From assembly GCF_039414295.1 (NCBI RefSeq), contig NZ_JBCITM010000001.1:186001-250000 (forward strand): 64,000 nucleotides of DNA. Direction: 5' to 3'. The DNA is from Anoxynatronum sibiricum. Its GTDB lineage: Bacteria > Bacillota > Clostridia > Peptostreptococcales > Tindalliaceae. Below the pieces are notes generated by a model. That model made no database searches. It saw nothing but the letters and a program-made list of their open reading frames with translations, and was not told where the DNA came from. Position numbers and translations under genes: made by a program. Shown here piece after piece: positions 16,765-25,992 of this stretch (position 1 is the first letter of the stretch; the number at the start of each line of letters is the position of its first letter).

Positions 16765-18498
16765 ATGATGCGCAAATTCATCCGCTATTATCGGCCACAT
16801 TTACCCTTGTTTACCCTTGATTTTGGCTGTGCCCTGATCACGGCTCTCATGGACCTGGTCTTTCCCTTTGTCGTGCGGTTGATGATTGACGAGGTGATTC
16901 CCAGCCGCAACTTAAACCTGATCTTTATGATTTCAGGGGGGTTGCTGGTCTTTTTCATTATTAGAAGTCTGTTGCAGTATATTGTTGACTACTGGGGACA
17001 TGTGCTGGGCATTCGCATGGAGTACCATATGCGAAAAGATCTGTTTCAGCATTTACAGAAGCTTTCTTTCAACTATTTTGATAACACGCGTACAGGTCAT
17101 GTCATGTCCCGGCTTGTGAATGATCTGAATGAAATTTCTGAACTGGCGCACCACGGGCCAGAGGACCTGTTCATTGCGCTGGTGACCCTGACAGGCTCTT
17201 TCCTCATCATGCTTTCAATCCACTGGCAGTTAACGCTCATCACCTTTATGCTGATTCCTGTGGTGATGACCTTCACCATTCTTAAAAACAAGCGCATGCA
17301 GGAAGCATTTAGGAACATGCGGCGCAAGCTGGCAGATATCAATGCCCAGGTGGAAGACAGCATATCCGGCGTGCGGGTGGTGAAGTCCTTTACCAATGAA
17401 GCCTATGAAGAAGAAAAGTTCAAGGAAGGCAATGATGGCTTCAGACTCTCCAAAGAAAAAGCGCTGAAAGTGATGGCGGAGTTTTTTGCGGGTGTCAACT
17501 TTTTCACCAACGCCATCAATCTCCTGGTGATCACCTTCGGCGGGCTTTTTATCTATCAGGGAACCATGACCATGGGCGAAATGGTGGGATTTTTGCTATA
17601 TGTTTCCATGTTTCTGCAACCCATGCGTAAGCTGACAATTCTGGTGGAGAACTATCAGAAGGGGATGGCTGGTTTTCACCGGTTTGTGGAGACGCTGGAG
17701 CTGGAGCCTGATATAAAAGATGATCCAGATGCGATGGAAATGACTGAAGCGGCGGGTGAAATTGAATTTCACGATGTGACATTCAGCTACAATAACCGGG
17801 AACACGTGCTGAATCATATCAGCTTTCGTGTCAGCCCGGGTGAAACGGTGGCGTTGGTAGGGCCTTCCGGTGGTGGAAAAACCACTCTCTGCCACCTGAT
17901 TCCCCGATTCTATGAAGTGGAAACAGGGGCCATCACCATTGATCAGCGAGATATTCGAAGCTATACGCAGGCTTCGCTGCGAAGGAATATTGGAATTGTG
18001 CAGCAGGATGTGTTCCTGTTTTCGGGAACGGTGCGTGAGAATATTGCCTATGCCAACCTGAATGCTTCTGAAGATGATATTATCATGGCGGCGCGTCTGG
18101 CCAATGCCCATGAGTTTATTACAGGCCTTGAAAAAGGGTATGATACTTATATCGGTGAACGGGGTGTCATGCTGTCAGGCGGGCAGAAACAACGGTTATC
18201 CATTGCCCGCATGTTTTTGAAAAATCCACCGATCCTTATTCTTGATGAGGCCACCTCTGCTCTGGATAATGAAACGGAAAAACTGATCCAGCAGTCACTG
18301 GCGGCATTATCCAAACAGCGAACCACACTGGTGATAGCTCACCGGCTTGCTACCATCAAGAATGCAGACCGGATCATGGTGCTGACAGATGAAGGCATCG
18401 TGGAAGAAGGGACTCATGAGACATTGATGAAACAGCAGGGAATATATGCCCGACTATACGAAGCCCAGTTCAGCCAAATACCGACAGTTGTGGCATAA
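16765..18498 (+). CDS. ABC exporter, fused membrane and ATPase domains (MsbA/BmrA-like)
   Basis: A 577-residue half-transporter that would dimerise to export lipids, drugs or peptides. Residues about 1-320 carry six membrane helices with the coupling segment typical of type I exporters (FFDNTRTGHVMSRLVND). The nucleotide-binding domain has Walker A GPSGGGKTT, signature LSGGQKQR and Walker B ILILDEATSALD, then the switch His in IAHRL. All catalytic residues look intact. GGAAGGTGA precedes ATG 16765. It is followed after 12 bases by the PfpI-family gene and may share its transcript. Confidence 0.92.
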   Translation: MMRKFIRYYRPHLPLFTLDFGCALITALMDLVFPFVVRLMIDEVIPSRNLNLIFMISGGLLVFFIIRSLLQYIVDYWGHVLGIRMEYHMRKDLFQHLQKLSFNYFDNTRTGHVMSRLVNDLNEISELAHHGPEDLFIALVTLTGSFLIMLSIHWQLTLITFMLIPVVMTFTILKNKRMQEAFRNMRRKLADINAQVEDSISGVRVVKSFTNEAYEEEKFKEGNDGFRLSKEKALKVMAEFFAGVNFFTNAINLLVITFGGLFIYQGTMTMGEMVGFLLYVSMFLQPMRKLTILVENYQKGMAGFHRFVETLELEPDIKDDPDAMEMTEAAGEIEFHDVTFSYNNREHVLNHISFRVSPGETVALVGPSGGGKTTLCHLIPRFYEVETGAITIDQRDIRSYTQASLRRNIGIVQQDVFLFSGTVRENIAYANLNASEDDIIMAARLANAHEFITGLEKGYDTYIGERGVMLSGGQKQRLSIARMFLKNPPILILDEATSALDNETEKLIQQSLAALSKQRTTLVIAHRLATIKNADRIMVLTDEGIVEEGTHETLMKQQGIYARLYEAQFSQIPTVVA

Positions 18499-18513
18499 AC
18501 AGGGGAGGAAGTG

Positions 18514-19140
18514 ATGGCAATGACCGCATCAAAAAAAAGCTTGCAGCCGGAGGTGCTGCGAGTTGGCGTTTATCTTTTTAATAAGGTGGAACTTCTTGAT
18601 TTTGCCGGGCCCTGCGAAGTTTTTTCAGTTACCTCAGAGCTGAATCATTTTGGCCTTTTTCAGGTATTGACTGTCAGTCAGGATGGACGGCCCATTCAAA
18701 CCATTCATGGACTTCGGATCATGGCTGATTACAGTTTCGACAATCATCCCCCCATTGACATTCTGGTGATTCCAGGCGGTGTGGGAACCCGTTCTGAAAT
18801 GAAAAAAGAGAAAGTGCTTCAATGGATCTCCCGGGTGCATCATCAGGCTAAAATCACCATGACAGTTTGTACGGGAGCCGTACTACTGGGAAAACTGGGG
18901 CTTCTGGACGGTCTTGAAGCAACGACTCATCATGAAGTGCTTGATCTGCTACAACAAACAGCACCCCGGGCACTGGTCATGCCGGAAAAACGATGGACGG
19001 ACAACGGCCGGATAATGACATCAGGCGGTATTGCAGCAGGAATCGATTTAAGTCTGCATCTGGTATCCAAGCTTTATGGCCGTGAGATCATGAAGAAAAC
19101 CATGGCTTATATGGAATACGGGGACTGGCGCACATCATAA
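18514..19140 (+). CDS. DJ-1/PfpI family protein (isonitrile hydratase-like)
   Basis: A class-I glutamine-amidotransferase-fold protein of about 208 residues. The nucleophile elbow is VCTGAV (Cys near residue 119), the acid is in DFAGPCEVF, and IPGGVGTR completes the site. It resembles the cyclohexyl-isocyanide hydratase subgroup and the N-terminal domain of GATase-1-type AraC regulators, but lacks any DNA-binding domain. The real substrate is unknown. ATG 18514 lies about five bases after GGGAGGAA; GTG 18511 is too close. Confidence 0.86.
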   Translation: MAMTASKKSLQPEVLRVGVYLFNKVELLDFAGPCEVFSVTSELNHFGLFQVLTVSQDGRPIQTIHGLRIMADYSFDNHPPIDILVIPGGVGTRSEMKKEKVLQWISRVHHQAKITMTVCTGAVLLGKLGLLDGLEATTHHEVLDLLQQTAPRALVMPEKRWTDNGRIMTSGGIAAGIDLSLHLVSKLYGREIMKKTMAYMEYGDWRTS

Positions 19141-19156
19141 ACTGAACCAACCATTT

Positions 19157-19214
19157 AAAAACACCTTCCATCTGACAACGGCTTTGACAGCCGGATTCGG
19201 AGGAAGGTGTTTTT
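19157..19214. terminator. Bidirectional terminator
   Basis: Outer arms AACACCTTCC / GGAAGGTGTTTTT enclose an inner CGGCTTTGACAGCCG hairpin. It lies between the converging PfpI and racemase genes. Confidence 0.85.
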
Positions 19215-19216
19215 GA

Positions 19217-19933
19217 TTATACTGATGAAAGGGCCAGTTGAACGGCTTCCTGTGCCATCAGATCCAGTGGATCAATGACCGGCAGCGGCATGGGATGTCC
19301 TTTCAAGACAAGACCGATCTCAGTGCAGCCGGCGATGACAGCATCGGCACCCAATGTTTCAAAGCGGGCAATCAGCCGGTTAAGCCGGGTGATAACCGGC
19401 CCTGACACGTACCCGGCTTTAATGCCGGAGGGACCATAGATCAGATCCATCACTTCATGCTGCTGGACATTCTCATCCGGGCAAATCAACCGGTCTGCCC
19501 CCAGATAGTGCGGATAAATCTTCGACTGAAGACTGCCGGTGGTGGCGATTACCGCCACTTTTGAGTATGCAATTCCCTGATTTTCAAGGTAGCGTTGCAT
19601 TAAATGAAATCCATTCACCACCGGGATCGTCAGAGAAAGCTGTACCTGTTCAATGAAATAATGGGCAGTCATGCAGGGAATCAGGATCAAATCAGCCCCG
19701 GCTCGTTCCAGATTTTTACCTGTTGCAATCATTGCATCAACTGGGCTTGGGCCTTCCCCCAGAATGGCTTTGGTTCGATCGGGAATTTTGGGATTTGAAT
19801 CGACAATGACATGTAGATGCTGGGAGTCTTTTTCTGCCGGCGTGGCTCTGGTGATGCGTCCGAAAAGATCCCAGGTAGCCTCTGGTCCCATTCCTCCGAG
19901 AATTCCAATGATTTTTTCCTTGTTTGACTGCAT
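19217..19933 (-). CDS. Aspartate/glutamate racemase family protein
   Basis: A 238-residue, cofactor-independent amino-acid racemase. The N-terminus GILGGMGPEAT is canonical. Two catalytic cysteines are present: Cys87 in IPCMTAHYF (Met replaces the usual Asn) and Cys203 in AGCTEIGLVL. The PCNTAH-to-PCMTAH change makes substrate specificity uncertain; aspartate is the default for this subgroup. It follows the dicarboxylate/amino-acid symporter by 36 bases on the same strand, suggesting uptake and interconversion of an acidic amino acid in one unit. Confidence 0.87.
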   Translation of the reverse strand: MQSNKEKIIGILGGMGPEATWDLFGRITRATPAEKDSQHLHVIVDSNPKIPDRTKAILGEGPSPVDAMIATGKNLERAGADLILIPCMTAHYFIEQVQLSLTIPVVNGFHLMQRYLENQGIAYSKVAVIATTGSLQSKIYPHYLGADRLICPDENVQQHEVMDLIYGPSGIKAGYVSGPVITRLNRLIARFETLGADAVIAGCTEIGLVLKGHPMPLPVIDPLDLMAQEAVQLALSSV

Positions 19934-19969
19934 GTCGTCACCTCATGGTTTAATGTGGATAATGGTTAA

Positions 19970-21193
19970 CTACGCTTCAGAGACAAGGTTCAGTTCATTT
20001 TCAGTGGCGGCAACTACGACAGCAGCCGAACCGTCGCCAATGACATTGACAGATGTGCGGGCCATGTCCAGAATCCGATCAATGCCGGCAACCAGAGCAA
20101 CCCCATCCAATGGCAGACCGATGGCAGTCAGTACCAGAGAGAGCATAATCATTCCGGCACCGGGAACACCGGCGGTACCAATGGAAGCTAAAGTGGCCGT
20201 GACGACAATGGTGCCCATCTGTGCCATGGAAAGCTCGATGCCATATACCTGTGCAATGAACAGCACACTGACACCCTGGTAAAGAGCTGTTCCGTCCATG
20301 TTTATGGTGGCACCCAGAGGAAGAACAAAACTGGCGACCTTCTGGGAAACACCCAGGTTTTCCCGGACAGATTTGATGGTTACCGGCAATGTGCCGGCGC
20401 TGCTGGTGGTGCTAAAAGCAGTGATGGCTGCGGGCATAATCCCTTTGAAGAAATAAAGAGGATTCATGTTGGCAAATAGTTTCACAGCGCCACTGTAAAC
20501 GATTACAGCATGTAAAATACATCCGATATAGACAGCAGCTATTACCTTTGCCAATGGCATCAGCACAGAAAGCCCATGGTTGACCACCACCGGAGTGATC
20601 AGGCCAAAAACACCAATGGGGGCATACGCCATGACATAGGAAGTGACTTTGTACATGATTTCAGCGAGCCCGTCAAAAAAGTCGATGAATACCTGTCCTT
20701 TTTCTTTGGGAATGGCGTTAAAAGCCACGCCGAGGAAAAGAGCGAAGACAATGATCTGAAGCATATTCCCCTGAGCCATGGCATTAATGGGATTACGGGG
20801 AATGATGTTGAGAAGTGTGTCTGTAAGGGCAGGAGCTTCGTTAACTGCCACTTCGGCATCCACCGGGATCGAAAGGCCTGCGCCAGGTTGAAGAATGGCT
20901 CCCAGTGAAAGACCAATGGTAATGGCCACAGCAGTGGTGATGAGATAATAACCGAGGGTTTTGCCTCCCATGCGGCCAAGGGTTTTCACATCACCCACAC
21001 TGGCGGCACCCACAATCAGTGAAGAGAAAACCAGGGGAACGATGATCATCATGATCAGGTTCAGGAAAAGACGTCCCAATGGAGCAATAAAGGTATTCAC
21101 AAAATCGGGGGATCCCTGAAGCACAATCCCGGCCACCAGACCTGCTACCAAACCCATCATGATTTTTGTGGTAAGACTCATTTTGCCTTTCAA
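19970..21193 (-). CDS. Dicarboxylate/amino acid:cation symporter (DAACS/GltP family)
   Basis: A 407-residue transporter with eight predicted helices and two re-entrant loops. Family motifs are evident: the serine-rich loop AFSTTSSAGTLPVT, ATINMDGTALYQ, and GIPGAG-like GTAGVPGAG, followed by DRILDMARTSVNVIGD. It imports glutamate, aspartate or C4-dicarboxylates with Na+ or H+. It sits directly downstream of a GlnK/GlnL-type two-component pair and has a GlnL-like direct repeat in its upstream region (21261-21276), so regulation by glutamate or glutamine status is plausible. Confidence 0.93.
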   Translation of the reverse strand: MKGKMSLTTKIMMGLVAGLVAGIVLQGSPDFVNTFIAPLGRLFLNLIMMIIVPLVFSSLIVGAASVGDVKTLGRMGGKTLGYYLITTAVAITIGLSLGAILQPGAGLSIPVDAEVAVNEAPALTDTLLNIIPRNPINAMAQGNMLQIIVFALFLGVAFNAIPKEKGQVFIDFFDGLAEIMYKVTSYVMAYAPIGVFGLITPVVVNHGLSVLMPLAKVIAAVYIGCILHAVIVYSGAVKLFANMNPLYFFKGIMPAAITAFSTTSSAGTLPVTIKSVRENLGVSQKVASFVLPLGATINMDGTALYQGVSVLFIAQVYGIELSMAQMGTIVVTATLASIGTAGVPGAGMIMLSLVLTAIGLPLDGVALVAGIDRILDMARTSVNVIGDGSAAVVVAATENELNLVSEA

Positions 21194-21260
21194 TCGAATT
21201 CCTCCTTTTCATATTTCCATGAATAATGGCTGTTGACAACTTCATGATAACCTTTGCCTG

Positions 21261-21296
21261 ACAGAAACGGACAGAAAGGGACGTAATCCGACAAAA
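21261..21296 (-). promoter_or_regulatory. GlnL-type operator (direct hexamer repeat) ahead of the symporter
   Basis: On the minus strand TTCTGT-CCGT-TTCTGT (21276 down to 21261) is a direct repeat with a four-base spacer, and a further TTTTGT lies at 21296-21291. From memory, the B. subtilis GlnL site is TTTTGT-N4-TTTTGT, so this differs at one position per half. A TATCAT -10 candidate follows downstream with a poor -35, as expected for an activated promoter. Confidence 0.5.
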
Positions 21297-21396
21297 GAGT
21301 TGCGAATTAGATGAATATTCAGAGGCGCGCATCTTAAAAACAAGTCATCCCGCTTCAACATGAAACGAATGGCAGCAACAAGAGGTGACAATAATA

Positions 21397-22323
21397 CTAA
21401 TACTGTTCTGTCAGTAATATCTGAATCCCTTCTACAAATTTCTTCACACTGATTTTGCCACCATAGGGGCTTTTTCCTTTTTCGTGATCCATTTCCCGGC
21501 GCACTTCACCAAATTCATACAATATGGTTGAGTAACGAATAAAAACATCGTCGTCATAATTATCAATCCCCAGATTTGCCAGGTTCTTCAGGGCACTTTT
21601 TATTGCCCGGCGTACCCGTTGTTCAATGGCTCCCGGGTTTGTACAGATTCCCTGCCGCTCTGAATAAAACTGTTGCAGCATGTGGTAGGCATCGGCAAGG
21701 CGATAGGAATGATGGCCTGAAGCGGCAGTGGGATCGTCGGACTGATTCATCCAGTATACAATTTCAATCAAATCCTGGCATCCGGCTTCCCCCAAGATCC
21801 CAAGATTTGCCAAAATACGGCGAATGTGTCCCCGCTCATCAGTCGGGGACGATTTCTCCAGTCCATCCTGCAGAGGAAAAGCAGCGGTCTTCGGTCTGGC
21901 CTGGCGCACATGCTGAATGGCAGATTCAAAAGAATGAAGCATTTTGGTCAGACGATGTTTTTCCATGACATTCTGAATCACTGCGATGACTTCCACCACA
22001 TTCAGAGGTTTGCTGATAAAAAACTCAATTCCCTGTTGATAAGCACCAGAGATCATCTCTTTTGAATCGACTTGCGAAATCATAATGAAAGACCCGGTGA
22101 AATCCTGTTTTTTCAGCGCAGTCACCACCCCAATGCCGTCAACCTGAGGCATCAGCAAATCGATCAGCACAATATCAGGCTGGTGATGAATGATTTCGTC
22201 AATGGCTGTTTTTCCATTATCAGCCAGACCGATGACAGTGCCGAGGTGATGATTTTCAATAATGCTTTTGAGAATAGTGCGAATGCCCCGGTCGTCGTCA
22301 GCAATGTAGAAATGGGTTGTCAT
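21397..22323 (-). CDS. glnL: Response regulator, GlnL/YcbB family
   Basis: A 308-residue regulator. The receiver domain (residues about 1-120) has acidic pocket residues ADD (8-10), phosphoacceptor Asp55 in IVLIDLLMPQVDG and Lys in ISKPL. The C-terminal region (about 150-305) is the YcbB-type DNA-binding domain (LGEAGCQDLIEIVYWM, RVRRAIKSALKNLANLG, then GGKISVKKFVEGIQ). In B. subtilis the GlnK-GlnL pair activates a glutaminase and glutamine transporter operon. Here the next gene is a glutamate-type symporter. Its ATG overlaps the kinase stop by four bases. Confidence 0.86.
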   Translation of the reverse strand: MTTHFYIADDDRGIRTILKSIIENHHLGTVIGLADNGKTAIDEIIHHQPDIVLIDLLMPQVDGIGVVTALKKQDFTGSFIMISQVDSKEMISGAYQQGIEFFISKPLNVVEVIAVIQNVMEKHRLTKMLHSFESAIQHVRQARPKTAAFPLQDGLEKSSPTDERGHIRRILANLGILGEAGCQDLIEIVYWMNQSDDPTAASGHHSYRLADAYHMLQQFYSERQGICTNPGAIEQRVRRAIKSALKNLANLGIDNYDDDVFIRYSTILYEFGEVRREMDHEKGKSPYGGKISVKKFVEGIQILLTEQY

Positions 22324-23600
22324 GGGATGAGCACCTCCTGAAGACGGTCAAAGGGGATCATCACGCTGAAAGTTGTTCTTCCCAGTTCGGGATTGCTTTC
22401 GGCATGAATGCTACCTCCAAAGTGATTCTCAACAATTTCCTGGGCGTGGCATAGACCGATGCCTGTGGACATACGGCCGGTAATGGCATCGTACTTGGTG
22501 GAATAACCAGGGATAAAAAGAAGTTCAAGGTCTTCAGGATGGATTCCCTGACCATTATCAGTGACACTGAATCTGTAAATGGTGCCCTCCAGACGACCCT
22601 CAACCACAATGCGGCCATACTGCTGAATGGCCTCCACGGCATTGATGATCAGGTTGTTAAGCACTGAAATCAGGGGATAGTATTCGGCAGTGATAAATGG
22701 TGATCGACAGTGAAACTCAAAGTGGATATGTAACTGCCGGTTGGTGTTCAATTTTTGATAATTTTCCCGTATGAGATCAAATATTTCCCGGCTGTTCAGG
22801 CTGGAACGATCTTCCTCTGCTGAAAGTACCTTTTCCAGACCGCTTGCCACTCGATAATAGTCCTTTTTAATTTCGTGAATATTTTTGGCGATGGACAGCA
22901 CCTGTTCTTTTTGGGGACCGGACTCCAGATGCTGGTATAGATCATAACTGTCTTTCATTGTATTTTCAATATCTGCGATTGATTTTTGAAGGAAGAAGAG
23001 TTCGGACTTCAAACTGGATATAAACATGATCATTTCCCGATAGCGATTTTCCTGATAGCTCCGGTCATACCGTTCGATATAATAGAGCGTGGTATTGTAG
23101 AGAAAATAGGTGAGCACAGATCGTGCCAGCCCCATTAATATAATCTGGAGCAACACATCGGAAACAATGTTAGCGGGCGAAATCAGCTGGCGCAGTGAGA
23201 ATTCCAGTATGTTGGAAAAACTGTCACAGAGCCAGAGAGATAGAATGAAGGAGAAGGGGTGACTGAGTTTTTCCCGAATGGAAAGCAGTAAAAACAGGAA
23301 TCCATAGGAGATGTAAAACGAGATTACAGGAAGATAAGAGCGAAAAATGTCACCAAAATCCGCATCAAGTACTGAAAAATAGTCTACCACACTTCGGAAA
23401 AGGGGGATGGTAACGGCAACAGTGCCACATACCAGCATTACCGGCAGTTTTCGAAAATGGATCAGTGTGACCGTCAGCACGGCCACTGCCATGGAAAGGC
23501 GGAAAGTACCGCCGGTGGGACTCAGATAAATTTGGCCTGAAAAGGTGGTCAGAACGGTGACCAAAATGAGGTTTTCGATATGTTTCCTGTTGAAGACCAA
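22320..23600 (-). CDS. glnK: Sensor histidine kinase, GlnK/YcbA family
   Basis: A membrane sensor kinase of about 426 residues. Roughly six N-terminal helices (residues 1-170) are followed by a coiled region with the family-type phosphoacceptor segment NIHEIKKDYY (His near residue 242). The ATPase domain has N-box NNLIINAVEAI, G1 DNGQGIHPEDL and G2 GIGLCHAQEIV. I prefer TTG at 23600 because GGAGGTG lies six bases before it; an upstream ATG at 23642 has no ribosome site. The ligand is probably glutamine or glutamate, inferred from family. Confidence 0.84.
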   Translation of the reverse strand: MVFNRKHIENLILVTVLTTFSGQIYLSPTGGTFRLSMAVAVLTVTLIHFRKLPVMLVCGTVAVTIPLFRSVVDYFSVLDADFGDIFRSYLPVISFYISYGFLFLLLSIREKLSHPFSFILSLWLCDSFSNILEFSLRQLISPANIVSDVLLQIILMGLARSVLTYFLYNTTLYYIERYDRSYQENRYREMIMFISSLKSELFFLQKSIADIENTMKDSYDLYQHLESGPQKEQVLSIAKNIHEIKKDYYRVASGLEKVLSAEEDRSSLNSREIFDLIRENYQKLNTNRQLHIHFEFHCRSPFITAEYYPLISVLNNLIINAVEAIQQYGRIVVEGRLEGTIYRFSVTDNGQGIHPEDLELLFIPGYSTKYDAITGRMSTGIGLCHAQEIVENHFGGSIHAESNPELGRTTFSVMIPFDRLQEVLIP

Positions 23601-23675
23601 TGTGACACCTCCAAAATCGTTGGGGAAATATCCTTGAAACAACGAAACAACATCGCAGGCAATGGGTTCTATATC

Positions 23676-23706
23676 ATTATAGCATGGGAAACAACAGTGT
23701 TGACAA
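23676..23706 (-). promoter_or_regulatory. Promoter of the glnKL-type operon (extended -10)
   Basis: Minus strand: TTGTCA (23706-23701), a 19-base spacer and TGCTATAAT ending at 23676. The TG extension compensates for the long spacer. The 363-base gap 23601-23963 holds this promoter and the terminator of the neighbouring permease. Confidence 0.5.
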
Positions 23707-23835
23707 GTCTTTCAACAGTTCCTATACTCGATGGAAGGCAGGTGACGGTTGCCTATAATTAAAAAATCAAATCAGACAAAGTTTCAGCATTTCAACATAA
23801 CAGTCTGGAGAATCTGGTATCTGGCATCATAAGAG

Positions 23836-23886
23836 CATAAAAAACCGGCTCCGCAGCATGGGGTTTCACTGTGGTAGCCGGTTTTG
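23836..23886 (-). terminator. Terminator of the NCS2 permease gene
   Basis: On the minus strand AAAACCGGCT pairs with AGCCGGTTTTTT across a longer loop, about 80 bases after the permease stop. Confidence 0.75.
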
Positions 23887-23963
23887 ATAATAATAACAGG
23901 CATTCGGGCATTCTGATTAAAAGAGTTGAGCGAAGACTTTGAACAAATTGACCAAATAATTGG

Positions 23964-25466
23964 TTAGTCGGCCAACACGGCTTGAGTTTCTTCATCGCCG
24001 CCAAAGCGCTTGAAGATCAGGAACATGACAGCCATGATCACATAACCGGCAACAAACTTATAGTCGTGGAAAAGCGTCAATCTGGGGGCGTGCATAAAAC
24101 CTGTGGCAGCCAGAACGGCTGCAAAGAGGGAGGCGTAAGCTGCTTTGGTGTAATCGTTGTCGATGATGTAGACCACGATGGCACCCCAGATTAAACCGGC
24201 AAACATGGCACCCTGTCCAAGGGGAACAATCCCGGTGGAGATATTGGCCACCACTTCTCCTGCCGCATTGTTAAAGCGAGTCATGACATAGTTGCCCAGG
24301 TAAGGGAACATGGCGATGACCACCGCTGGAAAATGGCGTTGTGGAACAGCGGCAAAAGTTTGTGCCACCATGGAAATACCCACAAATACCAGGATAGGAG
24401 CGATGACAGGTACGGGGATAATTCTTGAAATAGCTGCTACTATTCCGAATAGTGACGCTACCATAAAGACGCCGCCGTTGAGAATGGAGTAACCACGACC
24501 GGCGTTCATCCATTTGGAACCAACAGAGGCGATGTAGACAGTAGTGGGAAAAACACCGCCGAAAAGACTGCCCAGCATAATACCGCAGCCGTCAACCAGC
24601 ATACATTCCCGGGCACTGTAATCATCACCGGCAGACGCCATGGCTTCCACGTTATTCATGGTTTCAATAAAGTTATAGATGGAGATGGGGAGCAACACGG
24701 CAATTAAACCGACCATGGGGCCCAGCAGAAGACGGAATCCTTCAATGAAGCCCAGGGTGGGCAGGAAAGGATAAACGCCAACGGTTTCCATTCCTTGAGC
24801 AATCTGACTCATTTCCACTTCTCCCAGGCTGTAGGCCAAAACAGTACCGATGATAATGGCGAACAAAGAGGCAGGTAGCCTGAAAGGCATGGCTTTTCTT
24901 GCAATAAGGCCGACAATGATAATGGCCAATACGGTGAAGCCAATCATGGGCATCTCGTGTACATTGAAAAAGAGCTCTCCGCCGATAAATGTAAAGGCAA
25001 CACCGGCCAATGCTCCCAGCATGGATGCCCGGGGGAGGGTTTTACGCACCCAGTTTCCGATAAAGCTGCCAACTACTTCTACAACGCCGCCAAAGAAACA
25101 GGCAGCCAGACCGATGCGCCATGCCACCTCAGGGTCGCCGGTGAATGCCAGCGCAGGTCCCATAACGCCAAAGAGATACACGAACATAACTGGTGTACTA
25201 ATACCGTACGAAAGAGCGGTGACGTTGGTTCGACCCTCTTTCTGGGCTAAACGGTTTGCCATATAGGCATAATAAACATTCCCAAAGAGAACCGAAACAG
25301 CAGCGCCGGGAATGACGCGTCCATAGACAATGCTTGTGGGGTAACCCATGCCAATAAGCGCGACAGCAATCAGTACGAAGTTTGCCAGATTGTTTTGAAA
25401 TAAAGCAAAGAAACCGTCGATGTCTTCTTTTTTAAACCATGGATAATTGACTTTTTGTTCAGTCAT
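23964..25466 (-). CDS. NCS2-type purine/xanthine permease (divergent)
   Basis: A 500-residue transporter with about 12-14 hydrophobic segments, of the nucleobase-cation symporter-2 superfamily. Family-like features are ALSYGISTPVMFVYLFGV, the central SIYNFIETMNNVEAMA with its conserved Glu, and GGVFPTTVYIASVG in the next helix. It is not close to the AzgA-type permease at 38546. It is transcribed divergently from pucR, and its promoter carries the same box seen at pucR and ftcD, so a purine substrate (xanthine, urate or similar) is likely but unproven. Confidence 0.85.
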   Translation of the reverse strand: MTEQKVNYPWFKKEDIDGFFALFQNNLANFVLIAVALIGMGYPTSIVYGRVIPGAAVSVLFGNVYYAYMANRLAQKEGRTNVTALSYGISTPVMFVYLFGVMGPALAFTGDPEVAWRIGLAACFFGGVVEVVGSFIGNWVRKTLPRASMLGALAGVAFTFIGGELFFNVHEMPMIGFTVLAIIIVGLIARKAMPFRLPASLFAIIIGTVLAYSLGEVEMSQIAQGMETVGVYPFLPTLGFIEGFRLLLGPMVGLIAVLLPISIYNFIETMNNVEAMASAGDDYSARECMLVDGCGIMLGSLFGGVFPTTVYIASVGSKWMNAGRGYSILNGGVFMVASLFGIVAAISRIIPVPVIAPILVFVGISMVAQTFAAVPQRHFPAVVIAMFPYLGNYVMTRFNNAAGEVVANISTGIVPLGQGAMFAGLIWGAIVVYIIDNDYTKAAYASLFAAVLAATGFMHAPRLTLFHDYKFVAGYVIMAVMFLIFKRFGGDEETQAVLAD

Positions 25467-25646
25467 GCAGATGCCTCCTTATTTCTAATTGATAAGTGCT
25501 TTTGTACATGAGATTCAAGATTGCCCGTTTGCCTGATGAATCTTCCTGAAAAATGTCTGCTGGAGTTCATGCCCCCTTTCAATAGTGAGGATGAATGATG
25601 CGAAGTAGTATTCATGACACAGGTAAAAGATGCACACTTGCTGCTG

Positions 25647-25676
25647 ATTATATCGTAAATTTCGATTAAATGACAA
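25647..25676 (-). promoter_or_regulatory. Promoter of the NCS2 permease
   Basis: Minus strand: TTGTCA (25676-25671), an 18-base spacer, TATAAT (25652-25647). An ACAAAGGA box begins two bases upstream of the -35. The 526-base gap 25467-25992 otherwise holds the pucR promoter and an imperfect dyad CAACG-N8-CGTTG near 25765-25785. Confidence 0.65.
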
Positions 25677-25677
25677 C

Positions 25678-25691
25678 AACTCCTTTGTGAA
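25678..25691 (-). promoter_or_regulatory. Candidate PucR box at the NCS2 permease promoter
   Basis: Minus strand TTCACAAAGGAGTT, directly upstream of the -35. It shares the core ACAAAGGA and the following T with the boxes at pucR and ftcD. Confidence 0.45.
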
Positions 25692-25828
25692 GCTTCAACA
25701 AATTCAAAATTAACAGATCATTTCAGAAGGAGTATATTGACGAAAACAAGCATGAAAGTTTGGGTTAACAACGACAGGCAGCGTTGGGAAAACGTTATCC
25801 GTATCGATGGCGCCACTTTGTAAATAAG

Positions 25829-25840
25829 TTACAAAGGATT
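25829..25840 (+). promoter_or_regulatory. Candidate PucR box at the pucR promoter
   Basis: TTACAAAGGATT, overlapping the -35 by two bases. It is identical over 12 bases to the box upstream of ftcD (28687-28698). Confidence 0.5.
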
Positions 25841-25866
25841 CACAAAAAAATACTATAAGCTATAAT
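25839..25866 (+). promoter_or_regulatory. Promoter of pucR
   Basis: TTCACA (25839-25844), a 16-base spacer and a perfect TATAAT (25861-25866), about 125 bases ahead of the chosen start. Confidence 0.6.
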
Positions 25867-25992
25867 AGATTCAAATGGGTTTCCCACAAAAAACAATGTT
25901 AGTGGTATATTCAATGGAGAAGCAGGTTGGCAATGGTTTATCAATGGAAAAATATATGATTGAGTTGACAGTTGAGAGGAGAGAATCATCCG

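Noticed and set aside
25467..25992. Purine riboswitch upstream of the permease or pucR
   Set aside because: I looked for the conserved junction and loop pattern of purine aptamers and could not see it; promoters and a box explain the region better.
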